DNA from: Bacillota bacterium
GTDB lineage: Bacteria > Bacillota > Clostridia > Acetivibrionales > DSM-1351
NCBI GenBank assembly: GCA_023441625.1
Contig: JAEZOA010000046.1
Location: 1-54,214, forward strand
DNA length: 54,214 nt
Reading direction: 5' to 3'
Of the stretch, positions 35,078-42,977 are shown in pieces; position 1 is the first letter of the stretch; each line of letters opens with the position of its first letter. Position numbers and translations under genes: made by a program. The notes below the pieces were generated by a model. That model saw nothing but the letters and a program-made list of their open reading frames with translations. It made no database searches and was not told the origin of the DNA.

Positions 35078-36181
35078 ATGAGTCTGAGCGTTAATATTAC
35101 AAAAAAATATAAAAATTTTCAACTCTCGATTAAGTTTGAAACCTCAGACAATACGATAGGTATTCTTGGAGCCTCCGGATGTGGAAAGAGTATAACCTTA
35201 AAAGCCATTGCCGGTATTATTGTTCCGGACAGTGGGAGAATAATTTTAAATGGAAGAATATTATTTGATTCCGAAAGAAAGATTAATCTTCCACCTCAAA
35301 AGAGAAGGATAGGATATTTGTTTCAAAGTTATGCGCTGTTTCCAAACATGACTGTGGAGCAGAATATGAAAGCCGGTATGCTCGGTAACCGGGATCAGAA
35401 GGATAAGAAAACGCGAACACTAATTGAAAAATTTCATCTTAAGGGCTTGGAGAAGCATTATCCTAATCAATTATCCGGAGGGCAGCAACAACGCGTGGCC
35501 TTAGCAAGAATTATGGCATCGGATACAGATGTATTACTTTTAGATGAACCGTTTTCCGCTCTTGATTTCTTTTTAAAGGATCAATTGGAGAAACAATTAC
35601 AGGACATGCTTAAGGATTACAATAAAGATGTAATCCTTGTAACACATAACAGAGATGAGGTTTTTCGTCTCTGTCAGGATCTATATATTATGGATAAAGG
35701 TAACATAGTATGTAGTGGTAAATTAAAGGATATATTTAGAGATCCGAGATATTTAGTAGCGGCTCGGTTAACCGGGTGCAAGAATTTCTCTAAGGCAGAA
35801 AGATTATCATCACATGAGCTATATGCGAAAGATTGGAATATTAAACTGTATGTTGAGCAGGAGATTTCAGAAGGCTTATGTTATGTAGGAATACGAGCAC
35901 ATTTTCTTGAGGCAGTATCTCACAAAGGTGATTTGAATATTATGGAACCGGAATTGGTTGATGTAATTGAAGAGCCATTTGAGGTTAATGTGATATTTTG
36001 TAATAAGAATAAAAACCATAGTTCGGTGGAACATATGATATGGTGGAAATTGCCGAAGGATAGATGGTCTGCAGAATTTAGGGGACAAGCGCCTGAATTT
36101 TTAAGATTTCCCCCAGAACATATATTACTTTTAAAAGGGATTGACTTGGGAGGTTTGAATGAATCAGTTGACTCATTTTGA
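35078..36181 (+). CDS. modC: Molybdate ABC transporter ATP-binding protein
   Basis: 367 residues. Walker A GASGCGKSITLK (about 31-42), Q-loop LFQSYALFPNM, signature LSGGQQQRVALAR (about 132), Walker B VLLLDEPFSALD and switch His in VTHNRDE. A C-terminal extension of about 130 residues takes the place of a recognisable molybdate-binding TOBE (Mop) domain; I cannot see a clear Mop motif in it. AAGGAG precedes the ATG. The 3' end overlaps moaC by 23 bp. Confidence 0.94.
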   Translation: MSLSVNITKKYKNFQLSIKFETSDNTIGILGASGCGKSITLKAIAGIIVPDSGRIILNGRILFDSERKINLPPQKRRIGYLFQSYALFPNMTVEQNMKAGMLGNRDQKDKKTRTLIEKFHLKGLEKHYPNQLSGGQQQRVALARIMASDTDVLLLDEPFSALDFFLKDQLEKQLQDMLKDYNKDVILVTHNRDEVFRLCQDLYIMDKGNIVCSGKLKDIFRDPRYLVAARLTGCKNFSKAERLSSHELYAKDWNIKLYVEQEISEGLCYVGIRAHFLEAVSHKGDLNIMEPELVDVIEEPFEVNVIFCNKNKNHSSVEHMIWWKLPKDRWSAEFRGQAPEFLRFPPEHILLLKGIDLGGLNESVDSF

Positions 36182-36638
36182 TGAAAATGGAAATGCAATC
36201 ATGGTTGATGTATCAGGTAAGGAGGTTACAGACAGAATAGCTGTTTCTAAAGGAACCATCCTGGTAAATACTGGAATTATAGAGGCTATTGTTAATAACA
36301 AAGTACAAAAAGGGGATACTCTTGGTGTTGCACGAATAGCAGGAATTATGGCTGTTAAGCAAACACCATCGTTAATTCCTCTGTGCCATTCCTTAGATAT
36401 TTCCAATTGCTCTATTGATTTTGAGGTGGATAAACTGAATAATTGCATTTATGCAATTTGTACTGTAAAGACGAGTGGGCAGACGGGTGTAGAGATGGAA
36501 AGCCTTACCGGAGTATCGGTCGCACTTTTAACAATCTATGATATGTGCAAGGCAATTGATAAATCCATGGTAATAACAGATATTCATCTGGTTCAAAAAT
36601 CAGGTGGTAAAAGCGGAGATTATGGATTCAAAGAGTAG
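36159..36638 (+). CDS. moaC: Cyclic pyranopterin monophosphate synthase
   Basis: 159 residues, usual length. Family motifs: MVDVSGKEVTDRIA, GIMAVKQTPSLIPLCHSLDIS (substrate-binding His), GQTGVEMESLTGVSVALLTIYDMCKA and the terminal KSGGKSGDY with catalytic Lys/Asp region. Second step of molybdopterin synthesis. ATG lies inside modC with GGGAGG just upstream, giving coupled translation. Confidence 0.96.
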   Translation: MNQLTHFDENGNAIMVDVSGKEVTDRIAVSKGTILVNTGIIEAIVNNKVQKGDTLGVARIAGIMAVKQTPSLIPLCHSLDISNCSIDFEVDKLNNCIYAICTVKTSGQTGVEMESLTGVSVALLTIYDMCKAIDKSMVITDIHLVQKSGGKSGDYGFKE

Positions 36639-36687
36639 CTACGTTAGGTTAGTGAGATAAATCAAAGATTTTTCTTACGTAACTTTT

Positions 36688-37689
36688 ATGAAAGGCATGG
36701 TTATAAATATGCAAGACGCACTGAGACGAGAAATTGATTATTTGCGTATATCCATCACAGATCGTTGTAATTTGCGATGTGTTTATTGTATGCCCGAAGA
36801 GGGAGTTGATTGTAAAAGCCATGATGAGATATTATCCTACGAAGAGCTTGAACGATTATGCAGGATTTTTGCAAAACTAGGAGTTACAAAAATAAAAATT
36901 ACCGGTGGAGAACCGTTAGTAAGAAAAGATTGCATTGGATTAGTTGGTCGATTAAAGAAGATAAAAGGGATCAAATCTATATCAATTACGACCAATGGAG
37001 TGCTTCTAGAAAAGTATATCAAGGATTTGGTGAAGGCAGGGTTAAATTCGGTCAATATCAGTGTGGATTCACTGAGTGCGCAAACAACCAAGGCAATAAC
37101 GAGGCGTAACCTTTGGGAAGAGACGATGAAGGGCATAGAAGAGGCTCTAAAGTATCCTTCTCTTAACGTTAAAATTAATTGTGTTCCAATAAAAGGAATG
37201 AATGATTTAGAGCTAATTAAGGTAGCCGAATTAGCAAGATATCATGAGATTCATGTGAGATTTATTGAAATGATGCCCATTGGTCTGGGCAGGAACTTTG
37301 AATTTATGGGAGAAGATGAAGTGATACATTTATTGGAGGAAGGATTAGGAAAGCTTACTCCTTGCGATGAAGGTTTGGGTAATGGCCCCGCGCATTATTT
37401 TAGTGTTCCGGGGTTTCAAGGTAAAATTGGATTTATCAGCGCCAGAACCCATAAGTTTTGCAATCAATGCAATCGCATCAGGCTTACCTCGGAAGGTTTT
37501 TTAAAGACTTGTCTTCAATATGATACAGGATGTGACTTAAGAGAAATGGTCAGAAGTCCTTCCACGGACAAAGAAATAGAAAACGCAATTAAAAAAGCAG
37601 TTTATGAAAAGCCGCAGGAACATCATTTTGACAATATTGACTCTGCAGCTTCAGTAGATCAAAGAAAAATGTTTCATATTGGAGGATAA
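36688..37689 (+). CDS. moaA: GTP 3',8-cyclase (radical SAM)
   Basis: Up to 333 residues; homologues usually begin close to MQDALRREIDYLRIS, so ATG 36709 may be the real start, but neither start has a strong SD. Radical SAM cluster CNLRCVYC (about 28-35) in the full frame; TGGEPLVRK and TTNGVLLEKY; C-terminal second 4Fe-4S site FCNQCNRIRLTSEGFLKTC..GCDLR. First step of molybdopterin synthesis from GTP. The C-terminal GG of MoaA is present (FHIGG). Confidence 0.94.
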   Translation: MKGMVINMQDALRREIDYLRISITDRCNLRCVYCMPEEGVDCKSHDEILSYEELERLCRIFAKLGVTKIKITGGEPLVRKDCIGLVGRLKKIKGIKSISITTNGVLLEKYIKDLVKAGLNSVNISVDSLSAQTTKAITRRNLWEETMKGIEEALKYPSLNVKINCVPIKGMNDLELIKVAELARYHEIHVRFIEMMPIGLGRNFEFMGEDEVIHLLEEGLGKLTPCDEGLGNGPAHYFSVPGFQGKIGFISARTHKFCNQCNRIRLTSEGFLKTCLQYDTGCDLREMVRSPSTDKEIENAIKKAVYEKPQEHHFDNIDSAASVDQRKMFHIGG

Positions 37690-37730
37690 AGAGAATTATC
37701 AAAGATAATTAACAATAAGAAAGGATTATT

Positions 37731-38162
37731 ATGGGTAAAGTAGTCGCTGTCTGTACCAGTGAGAAAAAGGGTACACAAAAAGCAAATACAGTAACTGCGG
37801 AATTTATTGAAGTTCATGGGATTAATAATGATGCTCATGCAGGTAAATGGCATCGACAGGTTAGTCTGTTATCAAAGAACAAGATAGAGGAGTTTAGAGC
37901 AAAAGGCATCGATATTCCGTATGGGGCTTTTGGCGAAAACCTTGTCGTTGAAGATATTGACTTTGCTAATCTTCCCATCGGGACTAGGTTTAAATGCAAT
38001 GAGGTAGTTCTCGAATTAACTCAAATAGGAAAGAAGTGCCATAATGAATGTGAGATATTTAAAATCGTCGGTGACTGCATAATGCCGAGGGAAGGGGTGT
38101 TTGCTAAAGTACTTCATGGAGGAGTGATAACAGTAGGAGATAATCTTATAATTATTTCTTAA
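37731..38162 (+). CDS. MOSC domain protein
   Basis: 143 residues. MOSC features: HAGKWHRQVSLLSK, PYGAFGENLVVEDID, RFKCNEVVLELTQIGKKCHNECEIF with the conserved Cys, and FAKVLHGGVITVGD. Small stand-alone MOSC proteins in Clostridia occur beside or fused to MogA and are thought to carry S/Se or Mo-cofactor. AGAAAGGA precedes the ATG. 41 bp after moaA. Confidence 0.9.
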   Translation: MGKVVAVCTSEKKGTQKANTVTAEFIEVHGINNDAHAGKWHRQVSLLSKNKIEEFRAKGIDIPYGAFGENLVVEDIDFANLPIGTRFKCNEVVLELTQIGKKCHNECEIFKIVGDCIMPREGVFAKVLHGGVITVGDNLIIIS

Positions 38163-38215
38163 AGGTACAATTAAATACAAAATGGGCATACATGATAGTA
38201 AAGGAATGAGGAAAA

Positions 38216-38701
38216 ATGCGAGTAGCGATTATAACGGCCAGTGATTCGGGATTTGAAGGCAAAAGAGAAGATCTGAGTGGACAGGTCATAGAGGAAATTG
38301 TGAAAAATAGAGGTTATTCTGTAGTCTCAAGAGTTCTGTTACCGGATAAGAAAGCAATGCTTTCAGACGAGATGATAAGAATATGTGATCAAGGCTTGGC
38401 CGATTTGGTCTTAACAACCGGAGGTACCGGATTATCCCAGACAGACTGTATGCCGGAGGCCACACAAGAGATTGGTGAACGTAGAGTACCCGGGATACCG
38501 GAAGCAATAAGACAATATAGCCTGCAATTTACGAAAAGAGCGATGCTATCAAGAGCTGAATGCGTCACAAGAAAATCCACTTTAATACTTAATCTCCCAG
38601 GGAGCCCCAAAGCAGTAAGAGAAAGTTTGGAATATGTCCTTGATGATTTAGAGCATGGATTGCAGATTATGCTAGGATTAACAAATAATTGTGCAAGATA
38701 G
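38216..38701 (+). CDS. mog: MogA/MoaB-type molybdopterin adenylyltransferase
   Basis: 161 residues. MPT-binding motifs: ITASDSGFEGKREDLSG, LTTGGTGLSQTDCMPEATQEI (about 66-86) and LNLPGSPKAVRESLEYVLDDLEHGLQIM. Activates molybdopterin by adenylation before Mo insertion. Last gene of the mod-moa run, facing selD across a large inverted repeat. Confidence 0.9.
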   Translation: MRVAIITASDSGFEGKREDLSGQVIEEIVKNRGYSVVSRVLLPDKKAMLSDEMIRICDQGLADLVLTTGGTGLSQTDCMPEATQEIGERRVPGIPEAIRQYSLQFTKRAMLSRAECVTRKSTLILNLPGSPKAVRESLEYVLDDLEHGLQIMLGLTNNCAR

Positions 38702-38710
38702 CGTGAAATA

Positions 38711-38767
38711 GTTTGTGCCGTGCCGAAGAATAGACCGTAGATACGGTACTCTGACCTCGGCACAAAC
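38711..38767. terminator. Bidirectional terminator-like structure between mog and selD
   Basis: GTTTGTGCCG (38711-38720) and CGGCACAAAC (38758-38767) form a 10-bp perfect stem enclosing a second hairpin ACCGT/ACGGT (38734-38747). It sits between convergent genes; T-tracts are poor. The decamer GTTTGTGCCG recurs at 41681-41690 after yqeB. Confidence 0.6.
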
Positions 38768-38772
38768 GAATT

Positions 38773-39813
38773 CTAATAAATAAGGATAGCTTTTTCCTTT
38801 TTATCAACTACCTGACCAATTATTTTTACCCAAGAGGTATATGCTTCCATACGGTTTAAGTATACTTTTGCATCTTTTTCGGAGATAGATATTAAGAGAC
38901 CACCGGAGGTTTGTGGATCAAAAATGAAATCCTTCATATTCTGAGGAAGATTATTTTTATAAATAACCTTATCTTCTAAATAATCAAGGTTATTGTACAT
39001 GCCTTCCGGAAGGATACCCATGGCAGCAAAGTCTAAGGCTCCTTCAATTTTAGGAACAGAAGCTGTATAGATTTCGATTGTTTTGTTACTTCCTGAGGCC
39101 ATTTCATAAGCATGACCGATCATACTAAAGCCGGTGACATCCGTACAGGCATGAACCTCTAAACCATACATTGCCTCTTTTGCATATTTGTTTAAGGTTA
39201 CCATGATGTCAGTAGTGATTTTTAGCTGAGCATCCGTTAATATTTGTGCTTTTGAAGCAGTAGTCATGATACCGATACCAAGAGGCTTTGTAAGAATAAG
39301 TACATCACCGATTTGCGCCGAACTATTTTTAAGAATGTCATTCGGATGAGCAAATCCAGTCACGCATAGACCATACTTTGGCGTTGGATCAGAAATTGAG
39401 TGACCACCAGCTATTACTGCACCAGCTTCTAAAACCTTAGAGTAACCACCTTCGAGAATGGTTTGCATGACTGTGATGTCAAGGCAGGAAGGAAAACACA
39501 TGAGATTCATGGCAACTGTAGGATTTCCACCCATAGCATATATATCACTTAGTGCATTAGAAGCCGCTATTTGACCAAAAATAAAGGGATCATCTACCAT
39601 TGGAGGAAAGAAATCTACTGTTTGTATAGCTACAACAGAATCATTAATTTTATAAACACAGGCATCATCGTTCGTTTCAAATCCTATTAACAAATTAGGA
39701 TCATTGAATTTGGGCATTTGCTGTAATGCCTGATGTAGAATTCCTGGACCTATTTTTGCGGCGCAGCCGGAGGTTTTGACAAGACTGGTGAGTGGAACAT
39801 TTTTTGTGGGCAT
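38773..39813 (-). CDS. selD: Selenide, water dikinase (selenophosphate synthetase)
   Basis: About 346 residues from the ATG at 39813, preceded by GAAAGGATG; a second ATG three codons earlier overlaps the SD. Active-site region TSGCAAKIGPG: the Cys codon is TGC and not TGA, so this is a Cys-type SelD with catalytic Lys. ATP-binding motifs ETNDDACVY, QTVDFFPPMVDDP, GGHSISDPTPKYG and TSGGLLISI are present. Makes selenophosphate, here expected to supply the labile Se of the Mo hydroxylases. No selA/selB/selC is visible. It is the only minus-strand gene between 27 and 45 kb. Confidence 0.95.
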   Translation of the reverse strand: MPTKNVPLTSLVKTSGCAAKIGPGILHQALQQMPKFNDPNLLIGFETNDDACVYKINDSVVAIQTVDFFPPMVDDPFIFGQIAASNALSDIYAMGGNPTVAMNLMCFPSCLDITVMQTILEGGYSKVLEAGAVIAGGHSISDPTPKYGLCVTGFAHPNDILKNSSAQIGDVLILTKPLGIGIMTTASKAQILTDAQLKITTDIMVTLNKYAKEAMYGLEVHACTDVTGFSMIGHAYEMASGSNKTIEIYTASVPKIEGALDFAAMGILPEGMYNNLDYLEDKVIYKNNLPQNMKDFIFDPQTSGGLLISISEKDAKVYLNRMEAYTSWVKIIGQVVDKKEKAILIY

Positions 39814-39994
39814 AAAATACATCCTTTCAAAGAATAACTAATTAATATTGGCTTATATTAATTGTAGCATAGTTATTATATGGAGTAGTCTTCATTTTAT
39901 TATAATTTATTCAGGAGGTAAAGCACACTTCGAGCAAAACACTGCAATAAGAAAGGAAATGCAAGAAAAGGTTCACTAGAGTGCTTAAAAAATC

Positions 39995-40744
39995 ATGAGG
40001 CTTATATTACCGTATAAAACGGCTTGGGAAGAAAATACATCCCTGCTACATGCATTTGGGTTGGATAAAATAACTGCACCCATCGTTTCAGTAGTTGGAG
40101 CAGGAGGTAAAACAAAAACCATTGAACAGTTGGCTATGGAGTATAAACAGTTAAGAAAAAAGGTGATAATAACTACAACGACGCATATGTTCAAACCGAG
40201 TAATTTTTTATGGTGTAGCGAAGAATCTACTGAAATTCTAAATAGCTATCTTGAAAGAGACTATGCTGTATGGATTGGTTTGCCCTGTAGTGACGAGAAA
40301 ATGACGGCTCCTAAACCTTCATTTTTAGATAAATTAAAAGAATATAATATTCCTATGTTGATTGAAGCGGATGGAGCGAAAAGACTTCCTTTTAAGGTGC
40401 CAAAGGATAACGAGCCAGTAATATTGTCCGGAAGCCATATGGTAATAGGAGTGCTGGGGATGGATGCTTTAGGAAAATCCATCAAGGAAATATGTTTTCG
40501 CCCTGAAAGGGTTGCCCATTATCTTCATAAGACAGAGGATCAGCTTATAACGAAGGAAGATTATATTGAAGTTATAAAAGGTAGTAATGGATTAGTAAAA
40601 GGAGTTACTCAGGATATGGAATATATTGTTATTTTGAATAAAGTAGATAATGAAGTAAGATTAAGAGAGGCATGTCAAATACGTGAGATGCTTATGAGTC
40701 AGGGTACCATGAAGATTTATTTGACCTCTTACCAAGCGGATTAA
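39995..40744 (+). CDS. yqeC: YqeC, SDMH accessory protein (P-loop)
   Basis: 249 residues. P-loop VSVVGAGGKTKTIEQLA (about 30-46), VIITTTTHMF, LIEADGAKRLPFK (about 126) and HYLHKTEDQLITKEDY. These match the putative selenium-dependent hydroxylase accessory protein YqeC, an NTPase-like marker of SDMH clusters. The SD is poor; the start is taken because the family motif begins soon after. Followed by the structured element and yqeB. Confidence 0.9.
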   Translation: MRLILPYKTAWEENTSLLHAFGLDKITAPIVSVVGAGGKTKTIEQLAMEYKQLRKKVIITTTTHMFKPSNFLWCSEESTEILNSYLERDYAVWIGLPCSDEKMTAPKPSFLDKLKEYNIPMLIEADGAKRLPFKVPKDNEPVILSGSHMVIGVLGMDALGKSIKEICFRPERVAHYLHKTEDQLITKEDYIEVIKGSNGLVKGVTQDMEYIVILNKVDNEVRLREACQIREMLMSQGTMKIYLTSYQAD

Positions 40745-40767
40745 TGGAATTAACAAAGGAAGTGAAG

Positions 40768-40853
40768 GTTGAAAGAACTTATAGGAAGGGGGGCCGAGTT
40801 CATGCCAGTACTTTAATGGAGTTTTGTGCCAAATGTGGGGCGTGGGCATAATT
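40768..40853 (+). ncRNA. Structured 5' element before yqeB (copy 1)
   Basis: About 86 nt nearly identical to 49431-49523. Stem GTTCATGCC (40798-40806) with GGCGTGGGC (40839-40847) pairs fully using G-U pairs. The other copy has GTCCATGCC/GGCATGGAC, so base changes keep the stem. The 32-base interior is virtually identical in both, apart from one position. The 3' arm lies 6 bases before the yqeB ATG, so folding would hide the GGGG-type SD. Proposed cis-regulatory RNA; a widespread repeat with chance location is the alternative. Confidence 0.5.
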
Positions 40854-41654
40854 ATGAAGATTTTAATAAAAGGAGCAGGCGATTTGGCTTCCGGGATTGC
40901 TCATCGATTGAAAAAAGCAGGTTACCATATCCTTATGACAGAGATTGAGGTTCCACTTACAGTAAGAAGAACTGTGGCATTTTCTAGAGCTGTTTACGAA
41001 ACGGAAGCGGAAGTGGAAGGGATAAAGGGAATTTTAATACACAATCCCAGTGAAATCCAAGAAGTCTGGAAACAGGAATGCATACCAGTCATTGTAGATG
41101 AATATGCATATATTCAAAGTGAATACCAAGCTAATGTTATCGTAGATGCAATTATAGCAAAACATAATCTTGGAACCACGATGGAAGATGCTTCATTTGT
41201 AATCGGAGTTGGTCCAGGCTTTGAGGCTGGTAAAGACTGCCATGCAGTCATTGAAACCAAACGCGGTCATTATTTGGGAAAGGTAATATGGGACGGGTAT
41301 GCAATTCCTAATACAGGAGTTCCCGGTGAGATAGGTGGATATTCAACTGAAAGAATTATTCGAGCTACGGCAGACGGTGACTTTCAGCCAATTGCACATA
41401 TTTCTGAGGTAGTGGAAAAAGGCCAGATAGTAGCTTTTTGTGGAGGAGAACCCATTAAAACGCAGATGGCTGGTATCATAAGAGGAATGCTCCAGCCAGG
41501 TGTTAAGGTGGTAAAGGGGATGAAATGCGGCGACATTGATGCACGCTGCCAGATTGATCATTGCTTTACCATTTCAGATAAAGCAAGAGCCATAGCAGGA
41601 GGTGTTTTAGAGGCGGTTGTAGGCTATGAACACTTAATGAAGGGAGAAGAGTGA
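40854..41654 (+). CDS. yqeB: YqeB, SDMH maturation factor (EF2563 type)
   Basis: About 266 residues from ATG 40854, where the family N-terminus MKILIKGAGDLASGIAHRL begins; the frame extends to 40824 but crosses the structured element. Motifs: Rossmann-like GAGDLASG, LTVRRTVAFSRAVYE, FVIGVGPGFEAGKDCHAVIETKRGH, GVPGEIGGYSTERIIRA, and a Cys-containing C-terminus KCGDIDARCQIDHCFTIS. YqeB is a core marker of selenium-dependent molybdenum hydroxylases and is believed to help insert or transfer Se to the Mo site. Confidence 0.93.
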   Translation: MKILIKGAGDLASGIAHRLKKAGYHILMTEIEVPLTVRRTVAFSRAVYETEAEVEGIKGILIHNPSEIQEVWKQECIPVIVDEYAYIQSEYQANVIVDAIIAKHNLGTTMEDASFVIGVGPGFEAGKDCHAVIETKRGHYLGKVIWDGYAIPNTGVPGEIGGYSTERIIRATADGDFQPIAHISEVVEKGQIVAFCGGEPIKTQMAGIIRGMLQPGVKVVKGMKCGDIDARCQIDHCFTISDKARAIAGGVLEAVVGYEHLMKGEE

Positions 41655-41715
41655 AAGAAAAATCACTTTCACTCTGAACTGTTTGTGCCGCCGTTGACGG
41701 CTAAAAGGAGGGTGT

Positions 41716-42318
41716 ATGAGTAAAGTTATTGATGCGATAGGAAAAGTTTGCCCCATGCCAGTAGTAATGACCAAAAAAGAAATTGAACAGGGGACAGTGA
41801 GTATTATAACCTTGGTGGATAATGAAACAGCCGTTGAAAATCTTAAAAGATTAGCTGACAGTACCGGGTTTTTAACGCAAGTTACAAAGGAACAGGATGG
41901 CTATAGAGTTTCATTTTCAAAAGAAGGTGATTTTGGTGATGAAGTTCAGACGAGTACAGATAAAGTAATTGATCATTTACCATTGGATTATGTAATTTTT
42001 ATAGGAAAAGAAACAATTGGTGAAGGTGATAACGAGTTAGGAAAAAATCTAATGCGAATGTTCTTATATACCTTGTCAGAAATGAAAGAATATCCATCTC
42101 ATATTTTATTTATGAATGGAGGAGTAAAGCTTCCGACCCTGGATGAACAAGCTGTGAAATCATTGCTGACGTTAAAAGATAAGGGAGTAAAAATTTTAGT
42201 ATGCGGTGCCTGCCTTAATTTCTATGGGTTAACAGATGAGTTAAAAATAGGAACAGTAAGTAATATGTATGAAATTACTGATAAAATGAGGCAGGCCGGA
42301 AAAGTAATTAATTTTTAA
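41716..42318 (+). CDS. yedF: YedF-type selenium metabolism protein (TusA-like + DsrE-like)
   Basis: 200 residues. N-terminal TusA/SirA fold with GKVCPMPVVMTKKEI (CPxP, Cys about 12). Linker, then a DsrE/F-like domain (VIFIGKETIGEGDNELGKNLMRMF, ILFMNGGVKL, ILVCGACLNFYGL with two Cys). This two-domain form is the selenium metabolism protein YedF. Probably carries persulfide or perselenide for delivery to SelD or the hydroxylases. AAGGAGG precedes the ATG. Confidence 0.92.
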   Translation: MSKVIDAIGKVCPMPVVMTKKEIEQGTVSIITLVDNETAVENLKRLADSTGFLTQVTKEQDGYRVSFSKEGDFGDEVQTSTDKVIDHLPLDYVIFIGKETIGEGDNELGKNLMRMFLYTLSEMKEYPSHILFMNGGVKLPTLDEQAVKSLLTLKDKGVKILVCGACLNFYGLTDELKIGTVSNMYEITDKMRQAGKVINF

Positions 42319-42338
42319 AAAAGGAAGTAAAAAAATGA

Positions 42339-42941
42339 ATGGGTGACGAAGATCATAAAGAAGCTAATAAAATAGTTGGAGTCATACTTTTAGCCGCAGG
42401 TAATAGTAAAAGATATCAATCGATAAAACTGTTAGAGGTAATAGATGGTAAAAAAATGTATAGGCATATACTTGACTTAGTTACAGAATTATCTGTAACA
42501 CCAAAGGTTATAGTAACCCAATATGAAGAGATTCGGGAGAAGGCTTCCTTACTTGGATTTGAGGTTGTGATGAATTCTGATCCAGATGTTGGAATATCAC
42601 ACTCAATTCAGCTTGGCTTGCGTAATACGCTTGAAATAAATCCTAATATAGACGGAGTCTTATTTAGCGTATGTGATCAACCGTATTTGAATAAAGCTAC
42701 TCTTTTGCAGTTACTGAATGTATTCCAAAAAACAGATAAAGGGATTGCTTGTGTTGCACATAAGAATGTATTGGGAAATCCTTGCATTATAAGTAAAAAA
42801 TATTTTGCTGAATTATTTGCATTAAGTGAAGATAGCGGAGGGAAAACGGTTATAAACAAATATCATGAGGATGTAGAGCCATTATTTATTAGTGATATTA
42901 AGGAAATGATAGATATAGATTACAAAAACGATGCAATCTGA
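42339..42941 (+). CDS. MocA/YgfJ-like molybdenum cofactor nucleotidyltransferase
   Basis: 200 residues. Nucleotidyltransferase motif VILLAAGNSKRYQSIKLLEVIDGK (the LAAGxSxR..K form), DGVLFSVCDQPYLNKATL and NPCIISKKYFAEL. MocA-type enzymes make MCD or modify the cofactor for XDH-family hydroxylases; E. coli YgfJ sits in the equivalent locus. The frame starts MGDEDHKE; a closer ATG at 42335 ends at once. 36 bp before the fused xdhD-like gene. Confidence 0.88.
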   Translation: MGDEDHKEANKIVGVILLAAGNSKRYQSIKLLEVIDGKKMYRHILDLVTELSVTPKVIVTQYEEIREKASLLGFEVVMNSDPDVGISHSIQLGLRNTLEINPNIDGVLFSVCDQPYLNKATLLQLLNVFQKTDKGIACVAHKNVLGNPCIISKKYFAELFALSEDSGGKTVINKYHEDVEPLFISDIKEMIDIDYKNDAI

Positions 42942-42977
42942 TTACGATGATTACGGATTAGAGAAAGGAATATAAAA

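Noticed and set aside
39750..39790. Possible selenocysteine in the SelD active site
   Set aside because: The codon is TGC on the minus strand (TSGCAAK), so it is cysteine; no TGA and no SECIS needed.
40661..40849. Minus-strand 62-aa ORF across the yqeB leader
   Set aside because: It reads through the structured element and the end of yqeC; the similar opposite-strand frame in copy 2 follows from nucleotide conservation, not coding.
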